Shown in pieces: positions 24,932 through 34,217 of a stretch of DNA of 64,000 bases. Made by a program: the position numbers and the translations under genes. Below the pieces are notes generated by a model, which had not been told where the DNA came from, made no database searches, and saw only the letters and a list, made by a program, of their open reading frames with translations. Positions within the stretch are counted from its first letter, which is position 1. The number at the start of each line of letters is the position of its first letter. The stretch comes from Chitinophagaceae bacterium (GTDB lineage Bacteria; Bacteroidota; Bacteroidia; Chitinophagales; Chitinophagaceae). The stretch spans positions 124,001-188,000 of the forward strand of contig JADKAJ010000003.1 in assembly GCA_016719165.1 (NCBI GenBank), read 5' to 3'.

Positions 24932-27220
24932 ATGGCAAAAAAAAATTTTATTAATTATTTACTGAATCCAAAAAACTGGTGGTTGCCGCTGTTGATTATT
25001 TTCACAGTAAGTTTAACAGGAGTAACCATGATTGGAATTCATACTTACACCGAAGCTCCCCCAATTCCTGATTATGTTTCTTCAAATAATGAAAAAGTCT
25101 TTTCAAAAGACGATGTGCTGAATGGGCAGGCAGTTTTTCAAAGATATGCTTTGATGGAATATGGCAGTATGTTTGGTGATGGGGCTAACCGGGGACCAGA
25201 CTATACGGCAGAAGCACTGCACTATGTTTCGCATTACATGAATATATTTTATCAAAACCAATTAGTGATCAGTGAAAACCGGGAATGGCAGCAGAAAGGA
25301 ATGGCTGAACAGGTAAGATCCGAAATAAAGAACAACCAGTACGAAAAAAATACTAATAAAGTTAAGCTGACAGATGCACAGGTTTTTGCTGCATCGGAGC
25401 TGGTAAAATATTACCAACAAAAATTTACTACTGCTGAATCGCCAGGGGCATTTAAACCGGTTGGTTACCTAACAGATACGACAGAAATCAGATCACTTAC
25501 TGCTTTTTTCTTCTGGGGAGCTTGGGTATGTGGTGTGCAAAGACCCGGAGAAATCTACAGTTATACACATAACTGGCCTTTTGACCCCGACGCGGGAAAT
25601 ACGCCAAGTTCAGCTATCATTCAATGGAGTATTCTTGGTTCATTGGGATTGATATTTGGGCTGGGTTTGGTATTATACTATTACGGAAAGCTAGAAAAAT
25701 TAGATGATAACGCTTACACCAGCAACGCACAGCCGTTTATGACCAGGGACGAAATTCATAAATTTAAACCCAGTGCAGTGCAACGTGCTACTTATAAGTT
25801 TTTTTTTACTGCTATCATTTTATTTGCTGTTCAGGTTCTGTCTGGAATTTTAACTGTTCACGACTTTGTAGGATTTGTTAATTTCTTTGGATTTAATATT
25901 TCTGAAGCGTTACCTATCACTGTTATACGTAGCTGGCATGTACAATTATCTATTCTGTGGATTTCTGCCTGCTGGATCGGGGGTTCGTTTTTTATGATGT
26001 CGTTGGTGTCACCCAATCAAAATTCGGCACAGGTAAAACTCATTAATATTATTTTTTGGCTTACTGTTTTGCTTGTTGCCGGTTCAATAGCAGGAATTCT
26101 GCTTGGACCCAAGGGTGTGTTTGGAAAAAACTGGTATTGGTTCGGACACCAGGGGTGGGAATATGTCGAACCAGGAAAAATCTGGCAGATCATTTTAGGA
26201 ATGGTCTTTATTATCTGGGCTATTACATTATACAGGGGTATTAAACCTGTTATGAAATTGAAACACCCTTGGGCGTTGCCTAATTGGCTCGTATATGCCA
26301 CCTTCAGTATTATAATTTTGCTGATATCTGGATTTATTGCTACACCAAAGACCAATTTTGTAATTGCTGATTTCTGGCGCTGGATGGTGGTCCATATGTG
26401 GGCAGAAGCATTTTTTGAAGTTTTCACTACAGTATTGATTGGCTACTTTATGGTACTGATGGGGCTGGTAAGTAAACAGGCTGCCACAAGAGTGATTTAT
26501 TTAGCCACATTATTATTTCTAGGTTCGGGATTGCTGGGTATCTCCCATAACTTCTATTGGAATGCCAAACCGGTATTTACTATGGCACTGGGCTCCGTTT
26601 TTTCTACACTACAGGTAGTACCCTTGGTATTGTTAACCCTAGAAGCCTGGCGATTCAGCAAATTGCCAAAAGTACTTGAAAATGGATATAATAATGGAAA
26701 TCCAGCCCGGCGTTTTGGATTTTCTGAAGTTTTCTTATTTCTCGTAGCTGTAAATTTCTGGAATTTTTTTGGCGCAGGTGTATTAGGTTTTATTATCAAT
26801 CTTCCTATTGCCAATTACTATGAACATGGCACATATTTGACTGTCAATCATGGGCATGCAGCTCTGATGGGAGTATATGGTAATTTAGCATTAGCAACAG
26901 TATTATTCTGCAGTCAATTACTCATTAAACCGGACTGCTGGCGGCCCCGTATCATCAAAAATGCGTTCTGGTCAATCAATGTAGGGTTGTTACTGATGGT
27001 TTTTTTAGATTTATTTCCTGCGGGTATCTGGCAATTCAAGTCCGTTACCGATAATGGTCTCTGGTTTGCACGTAGTCATGAATTCATTGAAAGTACAGGA
27101 TTTCAGACACTTACCTGGCTCCGTATCATAGGAGGTTCGTTATTTACATTGGGTGGTGTTATCCCATTAGTTTGGTTTATTACGACAAGGAGTATGAGGC
27201 TGAAAGAAAAAATAACTTAG
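24932..27220 (+). CDS. nod: Quinol NO reductase-superfamily protein with nitric oxide dismutase signature
   Basis: The 762 residues have the layout of qNOR: an N-terminal anchor, a periplasmic cytochrome c-like domain without a haem motif (about 35-210, ending NWPFDPDAGNTP), then about 13 helices. Retained: the haem ligand in RSWHVQL, HMWAE (His488, Glu492), His539, and NHGHAALMGVYG. Changed: the third FeB histidine is Asn540 (SHNFYW for the usual GHHYFW), the second active-site glutamate is Gln561, and the quinol-site pattern HxxxE reads H310-G314 and PGD reads IGG (Gly735). These are, from memory, the exact substitutions that set NO dismutase (2 NO to N2 and O2) apart from qNOR in Methylomirabilis and a few Bacteroidota. 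Activity itself is inference. Divergent from norC-norB with a shared operator. Confidence 0.85.
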   Translation: MAKKNFINYLLNPKNWWLPLLIIFTVSLTGVTMIGIHTYTEAPPIPDYVSSNNEKVFSKDDVLNGQAVFQRYALMEYGSMFGDGANRGPDYTAEALHYVSHYMNIFYQNQLVISENREWQQKGMAEQVRSEIKNNQYEKNTNKVKLTDAQVFAASELVKYYQQKFTTAESPGAFKPVGYLTDTTEIRSLTAFFFWGAWVCGVQRPGEIYSYTHNWPFDPDAGNTPSSAIIQWSILGSLGLIFGLGLVLYYYGKLEKLDDNAYTSNAQPFMTRDEIHKFKPSAVQRATYKFFFTAIILFAVQVLSGILTVHDFVGFVNFFGFNISEALPITVIRSWHVQLSILWISACWIGGSFFMMSLVSPNQNSAQVKLINIIFWLTVLLVAGSIAGILLGPKGVFGKNWYWFGHQGWEYVEPGKIWQIILGMVFIIWAITLYRGIKPVMKLKHPWALPNWLVYATFSIIILLISGFIATPKTNFVIADFWRWMVVHMWAEAFFEVFTTVLIGYFMVLMGLVSKQAATRVIYLATLLFLGSGLLGISHNFYWNAKPVFTMALGSVFSTLQVVPLVLLTLEAWRFSKLPKVLENGYNNGNPARRFGFSEVFLFLVAVNFWNFFGAGVLGFIINLPIANYYEHGTYLTVNHGHAALMGVYGNLALATVLFCSQLLIKPDCWRPRIIKNAFWSINVGLLLMVFLDLFPAGIWQFKSVTDNGLWFARSHEFIESTGFQTLTWLRIIGGSLFTLGGVIPLVWFITTRSMRLKEKIT

Positions 27221-27347
27221 AATCGAAAGTTAAAAGTACAGATGAATAAATTGCAATATTTCCTTTTTAAAATTAAAATTCACTCAGTTTGGCGCCTGGA
27301 GCTATTCTTTGTGTTGATTATGAATCGTGTAAGGCAAAATGTTTTAA

Positions 27348-28880
27348 ATGATAAAAGCAGCAAATAAAGTTATCCCCTTAGTTTATTCCTGTTCAGGATG
27401 CAGCAGTTCGGCTCAGATGACGAACTATCTTGCCATTCAACTTGATAGAAAGGGTCTTGCTGAAATGAGTTGCATTGCTGGAGTGGGAGGTAATGTAAAA
27501 AGCATTTTAAGTACTGCACAATCAAAGCGGGAAATAATTGCATTAGATGGTTGCCCGCTTGCTTGTACCAGAGCCTGTTTGCTGAATCATGCTATTAAAC
27601 CAGACATACATATTGAGCTAACTTCTTTTGGTGTGAAAAAGAAGTATCATGAAGACTTTGATTTGCATAAGGCTAGGGAAATTCAGCAGGTACTGGAGCA
27701 TACAATTCTAAAAGGAAGGGAAAAGCTAAAAGGGGACTCTCCGGCTGTTGCCACAATCACAGAGATTCGGATTGAGGAAGTTAAAACAACAAAGCAACTT
27801 CGGGATTTTATTGATTTTCCGCTGCGTCTTTATAAGGACAATGCATATTATGTGCCTCAATTAACAAAAGATATTGAAGCCACATTTAACCATCAGAAAA
27901 ATCCGGCATTTGATTTTTGTCAAGCAAGATACTGGCTGGCGTATAAAAACGACGAACTGGCTGGTCGCATTGCCGGAATCATCAACCACTCTTTTATCGC
28001 GACATGGAAGAAACCTTATCTGCGCTTTGGCTGGTTCGATTTCGTGAATGATGAATTAGTTTCCAAAGCGCTGCTGGCTGAAGTAGAACAATGGGCCAGG
28101 CAAAAAGAAATGAAGGCGGTACATGGTCCACTGGGATTTACCAATTTTGAATTTGCTGGTATGCTTACAGAGGGTTTTAATGAAAGAGGAACCTTTGCCA
28201 CCCTATATAACTATCCATATTACCCTTTTTTATTGGAGAAGGCAGGCTACAAAAAAGAAACCAGCTGGGTTGAGTATAAAATAAAGATTTCAGATACTAT
28301 ACCCGAAAAAATATTACAAGTCGCTTCAATCGTTGAAAAGCGATATAAACTTAAAGTGATCAAACCAACCAAACTAAAACAAATTCGGCCTTTTGCGGAG
28401 AAAATATTTGAACTAATTAATAAAAAATATGCAGGTTTATTTGGAATGGTACCAATGTCTGATAAGCAGGTTCAGTATAATATCCGCAAGTACGTAACTT
28501 TTATTAAGCCAGACTTTGTTTCTTTAGTACTGGATAAAGATGGTGAACTTACCGCATTTGGTATCGCTATGCCTTCTTTATCAAAAGCTTTACAGAAGGT
28601 AAACGGGGAATTATATCCTTTCGGGTTTTTACACCTGCTAAAGGCATTTAAAAGAAATAAATTTGCAGATTTGTGTCTGGTAGCAGTACGAAAAGATTTT
28701 CAGGGAAAGGGTGTGAATGCGATTCTTATGAGAGAAATAAATACTGCTTTTATTCGTAATGGTATTGAGTATGCTGAGTCAAACCCCGAACTGGCAGACA
28801 ATCACAAAGTACAATCACAATGGGATTATTATGAAGCTGTACAACACAAGCGAAGACATTGCTTTATTAAACATTTATAA
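27348..28880 (+). CDS. Fusion of a DGC zinc-binding domain and a GNAT-like acyltransferase
   Basis: Residues 1-115 form a DGC-type domain with cysteine motifs CSGCSS, MSCIAG and DGCPLACTRACL, a presumed zinc-binding module often encoded in NO/anaerobic gene clusters. Residues 135-510 match a Bacteroidota-wide GNAT-like protein (IDFPLRLYKDNAYYVPQL, GPLGFTNFEFAGML, VRKDFQGKGVNAIL, ending HKRRHCFIKHL). The halves are joined by a short linker with no stop, so this is a genuine fusion frame. Function is unknown for both parts. Position downstream of nod in the same orientation suggests a role in NO metabolism or metal supply (inference). Confidence 0.7.
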   Translation: MIKAANKVIPLVYSCSGCSSSAQMTNYLAIQLDRKGLAEMSCIAGVGGNVKSILSTAQSKREIIALDGCPLACTRACLLNHAIKPDIHIELTSFGVKKKYHEDFDLHKAREIQQVLEHTILKGREKLKGDSPAVATITEIRIEEVKTTKQLRDFIDFPLRLYKDNAYYVPQLTKDIEATFNHQKNPAFDFCQARYWLAYKNDELAGRIAGIINHSFIATWKKPYLRFGWFDFVNDELVSKALLAEVEQWARQKEMKAVHGPLGFTNFEFAGMLTEGFNERGTFATLYNYPYYPFLLEKAGYKKETSWVEYKIKISDTIPEKILQVASIVEKRYKLKVIKPTKLKQIRPFAEKIFELINKKYAGLFGMVPMSDKQVQYNIRKYVTFIKPDFVSLVLDKDGELTAFGIAMPSLSKALQKVNGELYPFGFLHLLKAFKRNKFADLCLVAVRKDFQGKGVNAILMREINTAFIRNGIEYAESNPELADNHKVQSQWDYYEAVQHKRRHCFIKHL

Positions 28881-29337
28881 AATAGAAGACACGAAAGTAT
28901 TGTTTTGCGTTTCTCAAACGGATGTATCTGAAACCGTACTACTGAATCTAAAAAAATCTGTACATTTATACAAAGGTTGTAAGGATTTGAATACAGGAAT
29001 GAGACTTCTTGCAAACTGGCATTAATTTGTAAACATAATTTGTAACAGCGGGTATTAAACATTCTTCTATTTTCGTGTTCATAGCACCGGCAATATTTTA
29101 AACTGTTACTGGCTTACAACTACTACTTACCAATTCGATTATAATCCTTGCTCAGGCTTTTGCAGGATGAATACCCTTTGCTGTTGCTGCTTTTCTAAGA
29201 GTAATTAATTTCATTTATGTCAAATTTAAAAATTAAAAAAATAAGCTGCTCCAGGTAAGTAGCAGCATTTTTAAATAAATGGATAGTTTATTCATTTATA
29301 AAGTGTTAATTAATTTTTAACCTAATAATTACTGGTT
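28881..29337. other. 457-base stretch without a convincing gene
   Basis: An A+T-rich spacer after the DGC-GNAT gene. A 65-codon reading frame starting inside that gene (about 28831) runs to 29025 without a recognisable domain and is not called. The right part holds a terminator-like hairpin (29245-29272) and the promoter region of the secreted gene at 29338. Confidence 0.6.
29245..29272 (+). terminator. Terminator-like hairpin
   Basis: GCTGCT (29245-29250) pairs with AGCAGC (29261-29266) across a ten-base loop, followed by ATTTTTA. It could end the nod/DGC transcript. Confidence 0.55.
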
Positions 29338-30813
29338 ATGCGAAAAATATTATTTCTTCTGCTAAGCTTCTTACTATTCAGCAGCGTAATACCTGCGCAA
29401 TCGGTTGCTGTTAATACCGATGGTTCTTTGCCAGATGTGAGTTCTTTACTTGATATAAAAAGTATTAGTAAGGGAGTTTTAATTCCAAGGATGAACCGTG
29501 CACAAAGAGATGCTATCTCTACTCCGGCAACCAGTCTTGTTATTTACCAGACAGACGCTGAAGCGGGATTTTATTACAATGGGGGCACCCCCGGATTTCC
29601 GCAGTGGAAATTAATGGGAGATAATGTACTTCCTGCTTCTGCTTTAGTACTGAGTGAGACCAAGCCCAATAGTATGCTACAGAACGCTGGTTTTAGCCTG
29701 AATGCCGATATTCAACTGACATTAACCAATGCTACAATACCTGCTAATACATGGTCGGAAATTAACATGAATAACAGTATTCCTGACGACGAGGCAAGCT
29801 ATATATCAGCAAAAGCCGGAGACTATATTGTAATGATGAAAGGGGGGGGTGTAATCTTCGAAATATTTACATACAGAATTTCTACTAATACGTGGACAAG
29901 AGCTTTCGTAGGAAATAATCTGGATGTAAATATTGCAAATGATATGCAGTCTGGGTATGCTTTACTTACGGATGGTACTTATGTATACAGCATTCCCCCG
30001 CATACAAGATTTCCGATTAACTGTATACCACCTTGTCCTTATTATGCAGGGATAAAATTTAATCCGGCCAATAATGAGGTACTTTATTTCCCGGTTAACC
30101 TGAATCATTCCGGAAGAAGTGCTTACACTCTAATTATGGCAGGAAATAAGATTTTAATTTGGGGTGGCTGGGATAATAACTCAAATATGTATTTTAACGA
30201 TGGTTTATTAATTGATCTTTTATCTGGTACCTGGTCTGCTGTTTCTGGCAGTCCGTCACTATCGCCACGCAGAAGCGCCTCAGGAGTGTGGACAGGTGCA
30301 GAGGTAATTATTTTCGGTGGCGAAAATAACGGTACTTATTATACTGATGGAGCCCGGTTAAACCTGTCAACACTTACCTGGGTCCCGATTGCCTCCAATC
30401 CTTCAATTGTTTTTCCAATACACTATTCGCACTGGAACGGATCAGAAATGTTTTTATTTGGTAACGCAGGTTTTAAGTTTAATTCATCTCTTAATAGTTG
30501 GTCTTCAGTGAATGCAGGACTTAATGCAATTCATTTCGGTGAAAATTTTGCTTGGACTGGTTCGGAATATTGGCGCTATAACCCTCTTACACAGCTTATT
30601 ACGAAATTTAATCCAACTACAAACACAGTTTCATCTGCTCATCCGGGTGGACCTTCATGGGGTGGAGGGGGAGGATCCGTAAATAATTGGTGTGGGGATA
30701 AACTATTTGTTATGAATTATTATCATCCGGCTATTACATCCCGCTTTTTTTATCCCAACCAGACAAACGGTGTAGCGGCGAACCGTACTTTCTATTTATA
30801 TAAAAAAAACTAA
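29338..30813 (+). CDS. Secreted kelch-like repeat protein
   Basis: A signal peptide (MRKILFLLLSFLLFSSVIPAQS) precedes a Bacteroidota surface-protein header (PDVSSLLDIKSISKGVLIPR ... GFYYNGG). Kelch/galactose-oxidase-type repeats follow from about 160 onward (ILIWGGWDNNSNMYFNDGLL, VIIFGGENNGTYYTDGARL), predicting a beta-propeller. No catalytic residues were identified and there is no clear type IX sorting domain at the C-terminus. It is followed three bases later by the tail-fibre-like gene, so both are co-transcribed and probably surface-exposed. Confidence 0.7.
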   Translation: MRKILFLLLSFLLFSSVIPAQSVAVNTDGSLPDVSSLLDIKSISKGVLIPRMNRAQRDAISTPATSLVIYQTDAEAGFYYNGGTPGFPQWKLMGDNVLPASALVLSETKPNSMLQNAGFSLNADIQLTLTNATIPANTWSEINMNNSIPDDEASYISAKAGDYIVMMKGGGVIFEIFTYRISTNTWTRAFVGNNLDVNIANDMQSGYALLTDGTYVYSIPPHTRFPINCIPPCPYYAGIKFNPANNEVLYFPVNLNHSGRSAYTLIMAGNKILIWGGWDNNSNMYFNDGLLIDLLSGTWSAVSGSPSLSPRRSASGVWTGAEVIIFGGENNGTYYTDGARLNLSTLTWVPIASNPSIVFPIHYSHWNGSEMFLFGNAGFKFNSSLNSWSSVNAGLNAIHFGENFAWTGSEYWRYNPLTQLITKFNPTTNTVSSAHPGGPSWGGGGGSVNNWCGDKLFVMNYYHPAITSRFFYPNQTNGVAANRTFYLYKKN

Positions 30814-30816
30814 GAC

Positions 30817-32184
30817 ATGAAAAAATTTAGTTTATTATTTCAATTCGGTGCTTTTTTTATCCTATTCCCAACAGTAATAAAAGCGCAAAATGTGGGCATT
30901 GGAGAATTGTTGCCGCAGGCAAAATTAGAAATTAGAGGGGTCAATGTATTATCAAATTATAACGCCTTGCTGGTTAAAAATATAAGTAATGACTCGTTGT
31001 TTAGAATTTCTAATGCAGGTGAACTGATTGCTGGAAGCAAATCTAAGGGGTATGGCCAGTTGCAGGTTATCAATAACGGAAACCAGTTTAGTCATCTTAT
31101 TTTAAAAGGAACGAATGATAATAACAGCGGAAGTTTTTTTACCCGTGCTAGATTTGCCGATGAAACTGAAAGCAGGTATTGGCAGCTGAGAAGCCGTGTT
31201 TATGGCAATGGTTCCGGTATGATGAATAATAGCAGAAATAGTAGTTTTTCAATAGGGTCTGATAGTCTTCCGGATATGATAACTGTTGATGGTACCGGGA
31301 AAATTGGGATAGCTGAATCCTTTATTCCATTGGCTTACCTGGATATAGCAGTTAATTTTCAAGCTGAAGGAGTTCCTCATTTAATGTTAAGAGGAACAGG
31401 TGTTAACAGTCAAAGCATTCAAGCCTTTGCAAATATAAGTGGGAGTGATTACTGGTATCTGGATAGCAGGCACTATGCGTTTGATCCTGCAAGTTCTTCG
31501 TTTAATATCGGGTATAATGGGACAGCAAAGCTGAGTTTGCGGCCCAGTGGTAATTTTGGTATTGGTACGGGCGATCCGCAGCATACCCTGCATATTAAGA
31601 CCAATAGTAGTCACGCCGGTTTAGTTCATATGTTACTCGAAGAGTCTGAAGAAGATTTTTCCAGGATTCGTTTTCAAAACACCATTGCAAACCGCTACTG
31701 GGAGATTGGTTCTTTTTCCCAAAATTTGAATAATAGTTCAGAAATGAATTTTTATTACAATAATTCCGGAGTTATTCTTTCCCTGAAAGGTGACGGTAAT
31801 GCCACTTTAATGGGAAACTTAACACAACTCTCAGACGCCAGGCTGAAGAAAAATATCACCTTAATCAGGGACGCATTGCCTGCACTGATGAATATAAATG
31901 GATACCGGTATAACTGGAAAGATCCTGAAAAGGATAAAACACTTCAGGTAGGATTATTGGCTCAGGAAATTGAGAAAGTGATGCCCGAACTTGTAATAGA
32001 GAATAATGATGGAATAAAATCAGTCAACTACGCAGGTATGATTCCTGTTTTGATTGAAGCTTTTAAAGAACAACAGCTGGAAATAAAAGCTCTGATAACC
32101 GAAAATAAAAGGCAGAGTAAGATGATAAAACAATTACAAAATGAAATCTTGGATATTGATTTGAAAGGGAAAGTAAAACATTGA
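30817..32184 (+). CDS. Secreted protein with C-terminal S74 tail-fibre chaperone domain
   Basis: A signal peptide ends near VIKAQN. The middle consists of repeated beta-rich units (QLQVINNGNQFSHLILKG, GVPHLMLRGTGVNS, HTLHIKTNSSHAGLVHMLLE). The last 120 residues are an S74 intramolecular chaperone/auto-protease domain (LSDARLKKNITLIRDALPAL, VGLLAQEIEKVMPELV, VNYAGMIPVLIEAFKEQQ) followed by a coiled coil. In phage fibres this domain trimerises the fibre and cleaves itself off. Here it lies in a bacterial surface-protein pair, not in a prophage, since no phage genes are near. Confidence 0.85.
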   Translation: MKKFSLLFQFGAFFILFPTVIKAQNVGIGELLPQAKLEIRGVNVLSNYNALLVKNISNDSLFRISNAGELIAGSKSKGYGQLQVINNGNQFSHLILKGTNDNNSGSFFTRARFADETESRYWQLRSRVYGNGSGMMNNSRNSSFSIGSDSLPDMITVDGTGKIGIAESFIPLAYLDIAVNFQAEGVPHLMLRGTGVNSQSIQAFANISGSDYWYLDSRHYAFDPASSSFNIGYNGTAKLSLRPSGNFGIGTGDPQHTLHIKTNSSHAGLVHMLLEESEEDFSRIRFQNTIANRYWEIGSFSQNLNNSSEMNFYYNNSGVILSLKGDGNATLMGNLTQLSDARLKKNITLIRDALPALMNINGYRYNWKDPEKDKTLQVGLLAQEIEKVMPELVIENNDGIKSVNYAGMIPVLIEAFKEQQLEIKALITENKRQSKMIKQLQNEILDIDLKGKVKH

Positions 32185-32306
32185 TTAATTTTGTATAATA
32201 TCTGGATATATCTTTTATGCAGCATTAAAGACTTATCTAATAATATAAAAAGCTTTTTAGTACAATAGTGGTTTATGTCTTTCAGAGAGAGCAAAATTTG
32301 GTAATA

Positions 32307-33554
32307 ATGAGGAAGAAGCAAATTGAACTTTTGGCACCTGTCGGTTCATTCGACAGTTTGCAGGCCGCTATAAAAGGGGGTGCAGATGCTATATACTTCG
32401 GAGTAGAGCAATTAAATATGCGTACCCGTTCTGCCCAGTCTTTTTATCTTTCCGATATTAAAGAAGTCAGTGGTATTTGCAAAAGAAATGGTATTAAAGC
32501 CTATATCACCCTGAACACTGTGATGTATGAGCATGATATGCAACTACTGCAGATGATCCTTAAAGAAGCAAAAAAAGCAAAGATCGACGCAGTGATAGCG
32601 GCTGATTTTGCCGTGATTGAATATTGCAGTCAGCATGGTATTCCGTTGCATATCTCTACGCAGGCCAATGTAAGCAATATTGAATCCGTGAAATTCTTTT
32701 CCCGCTTTGCCGATGTTATTGTACTGGCAAGAGAGCTTACATTAAAGCAGGTAAAGGAGATCGCTGACGAGATAAAAAGAAAGAAGATAAAAGGTCCTTC
32801 CGGGGAATTAGTTAAGATTGAAATTTTTGTGCACGGCGCCTTATGTATGGCAGTATCAGGTAAATGTTATTTGAGCCTGCATACTCAACATGCTTCTGCC
32901 AACCGGGGGGCTTGTGTGCAGAACTGCCGCAGGCCTTATATTGTAAAGGACGCTGAAACCGGCGAAGAACTCATGGTGGATAATGAATACATCATGTCTC
33001 CCAAGGATTTATGTACAATTGATATCCTGGACCAGGTGATGGAGAGTGGCGCAGAGGTGTTGAAGATAGAGGGAAGAACAAAAGGAGCGGAATATGTGCA
33101 GGTAGTTACACAATGTTACCGGGAAGCAATAGAGTCGGTGAATGACGGAACTTACTCCAGGGGAAAAGTAGTTGAATGGAAAAGAGAAATGGAAAAAGTG
33201 TACAACCGTGGTTTCTGGGAAGGATATTACCTGGGCCGGAAATTAGGTGAATGGACACCGCATCCTGGTTCCGCTGCAACAGAAAAGAAAATTTATATAG
33301 GCAAGGGAACTAAATATTATCCTAAAATTTTGGTGGGTGAGTTCATTCTGGAGTCGGGGAGCCTGAAAGCAGGAGATACGTTGATGGTTATCGGCCCGAA
33401 GTGCGGGATGGTAAAAGAAATAGTAACGAACTTAATCATAAATGGTACCAGTGGAAAAGAAGCTGTGAAAGGTGATAAGATCACTTTCCCTTTTGCCACC
33501 AAGATAACTCCTGCCGATAAGTTGTATAAAATAGTAGGGACCAGCCATGCATAA
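32307..33554 (+). CDS. U32-family peptidase-like protein (TrhP/YegQ type)
   Basis: The start was moved to the ATG at 32307 (MRKKQIELLAPVGSFDSLQA), the usual family N-terminus. The 415 residues have the U32 core with conserved cysteines (HGALCMAVSGKCYLS, ANRGACVQNCRRPY) that can hold an Fe-S cluster, and the C-terminal U32 beta-barrel domain (from about 325). E. coli TrhP of this build hydroxylates tRNA uridine-34 and needs a ferredoxin. Here a ferredoxin gene overlaps by eight bases, supporting such a role. Protease activity is doubtful for this family. Confidence 0.8.
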   Translation: MRKKQIELLAPVGSFDSLQAAIKGGADAIYFGVEQLNMRTRSAQSFYLSDIKEVSGICKRNGIKAYITLNTVMYEHDMQLLQMILKEAKKAKIDAVIAADFAVIEYCSQHGIPLHISTQANVSNIESVKFFSRFADVIVLARELTLKQVKEIADEIKRKKIKGPSGELVKIEIFVHGALCMAVSGKCYLSLHTQHASANRGACVQNCRRPYIVKDAETGEELMVDNEYIMSPKDLCTIDILDQVMESGAEVLKIEGRTKGAEYVQVVTQCYREAIESVNDGTYSRGKVVEWKREMEKVYNRGFWEGYYLGRKLGEWTPHPGSAATEKKIYIGKGTKYYPKILVGEFILESGSLKAGDTLMVIGPKCGMVKEIVTNLIINGTSGKEAVKGDKITFPFATKITPADKLYKIVGTSHA

Positions 33555-33768
33555 AGTGATTCAGTACCGGAGTAAATGTATTGGTTGCGGAATTTGCTAT
33601 GAACTGCAACCGGAATTATGGCGTATGTCAAAAAAGGACGGGAAAGCTACCCTGATAAAGGCAGTTGGAAAGAAGCAGGTTTTTATTTTGAGTATACCTG
33701 ATTCGGAAGTGCCGAAGTCGCAGGAGATAGCCGCAGCTTGTCCTGTCAGAATAATTAAGATAATATGA
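33547..33768 (+). CDS. 4Fe-4S ferredoxin
   Basis: The 73-residue protein has one CxxCxxC cluster motif (CIGCGICYEL, residues 11-17) and the closing cysteine in AACPVR (about 65), giving a single 4Fe-4S cluster. Lysines give a basic overall charge. It overlaps the U32 gene by eight bases and the next gene by four, so the three are translationally coupled. It is the likely electron donor to the U32 protein, like YfhL with TrhP (inference). Confidence 0.85.
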   Translation: MHKVIQYRSKCIGCGICYELQPELWRMSKKDGKATLIKAVGKKQVFILSIPDSEVPKSQEIAAACPVRIIKII

Positions 33769-34217
33769 ACGAACGTATAAGTAATTTCATTTTACAACAA
33801 ACCTGTGCCAGCATATGCTGTATGGATGAAAAAGGTCATCCTTATTGTTTCACCTGTTTTTATTCATTTGACAGTGAAGAAGTGCTTTTGCATTACAAGT
33901 CTTCAAATGAAACACGACATTCAGTTTTACTTTTACGCCATCCGCTTGTTGCCGGCACGATTCTGCCGGATTCACTGAGTCTCCTTCAGATCAGAGGAAT
34001 ACAATTTGAGGGGTTTATCCTACCTTTTGATCATTCACATACCAAAAGTGCGTCTTCACACTTTCACCAGAAACACCCGGTTGCCCTGGCTGTGCCCGGC
34101 GAAATATGGACTGTAAAGCTAACCAGTATTAAGTTTACAGATAATACACTTGGTTTTGGGAAAAAGCTGATCTGGAGCAGGGAGGAACTGTCACCAGATG
34201 GTAATAAAAGTATTTAA
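33765..34217 (+). CDS. Pyridoxamine 5'-phosphate oxidase-like FMN protein
   Basis: The 150-residue split-barrel protein has the general flavin-binding pattern of the PNPOx superfamily (ASICCMDEKGHPYCFTCFYS, LLHYKSSNETRHSVLL, then LLQIRGIQFEGFIL). It is shorter than PdxH and lacks its substrate motifs, so it is not expected to make pyridoxal phosphate. Members of this clade act as haem- or flavin-related stress proteins. It is coupled to the ferredoxin by a four-base overlap. The stop lies inside the 28-bp palindrome before ric. Confidence 0.65.
   Translation: MNERISNFILQQTCASICCMDEKGHPYCFTCFYSFDSEEVLLHYKSSNETRHSVLLLRHPLVAGTILPDSLSLLQIRGIQFEGFILPFDHSHTKSASSHFHQKHPVALAVPGEIWTVKLTSIKFTDNTLGFGKKLIWSREELSPDGNKSI

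Noticed and set aside
24932..27220. Annotation as an ordinary quinol-dependent NO reductase (norZ/norB)
   Set aside because: Four separate positions needed for NO reduction or quinol binding are replaced (Gly314, Asn540, Gln561, Gly735), matching the dismutase pattern, so the plain qNOR label would be misleading.
28759..29025. 88-codon frame overlapping the end of the DGC-GNAT gene
   Set aside because: It starts within another gene in a different frame, has no recognisable domain and no ribosome site. Only its last third is outside the real gene.
30817..32184. Prophage tail-fibre region
   Set aside because: The S74 domain is phage-like, but no other phage structural, lysis or integrase gene is near. 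Signal peptides and Bacteroidota surface headers indicate a host surface protein.
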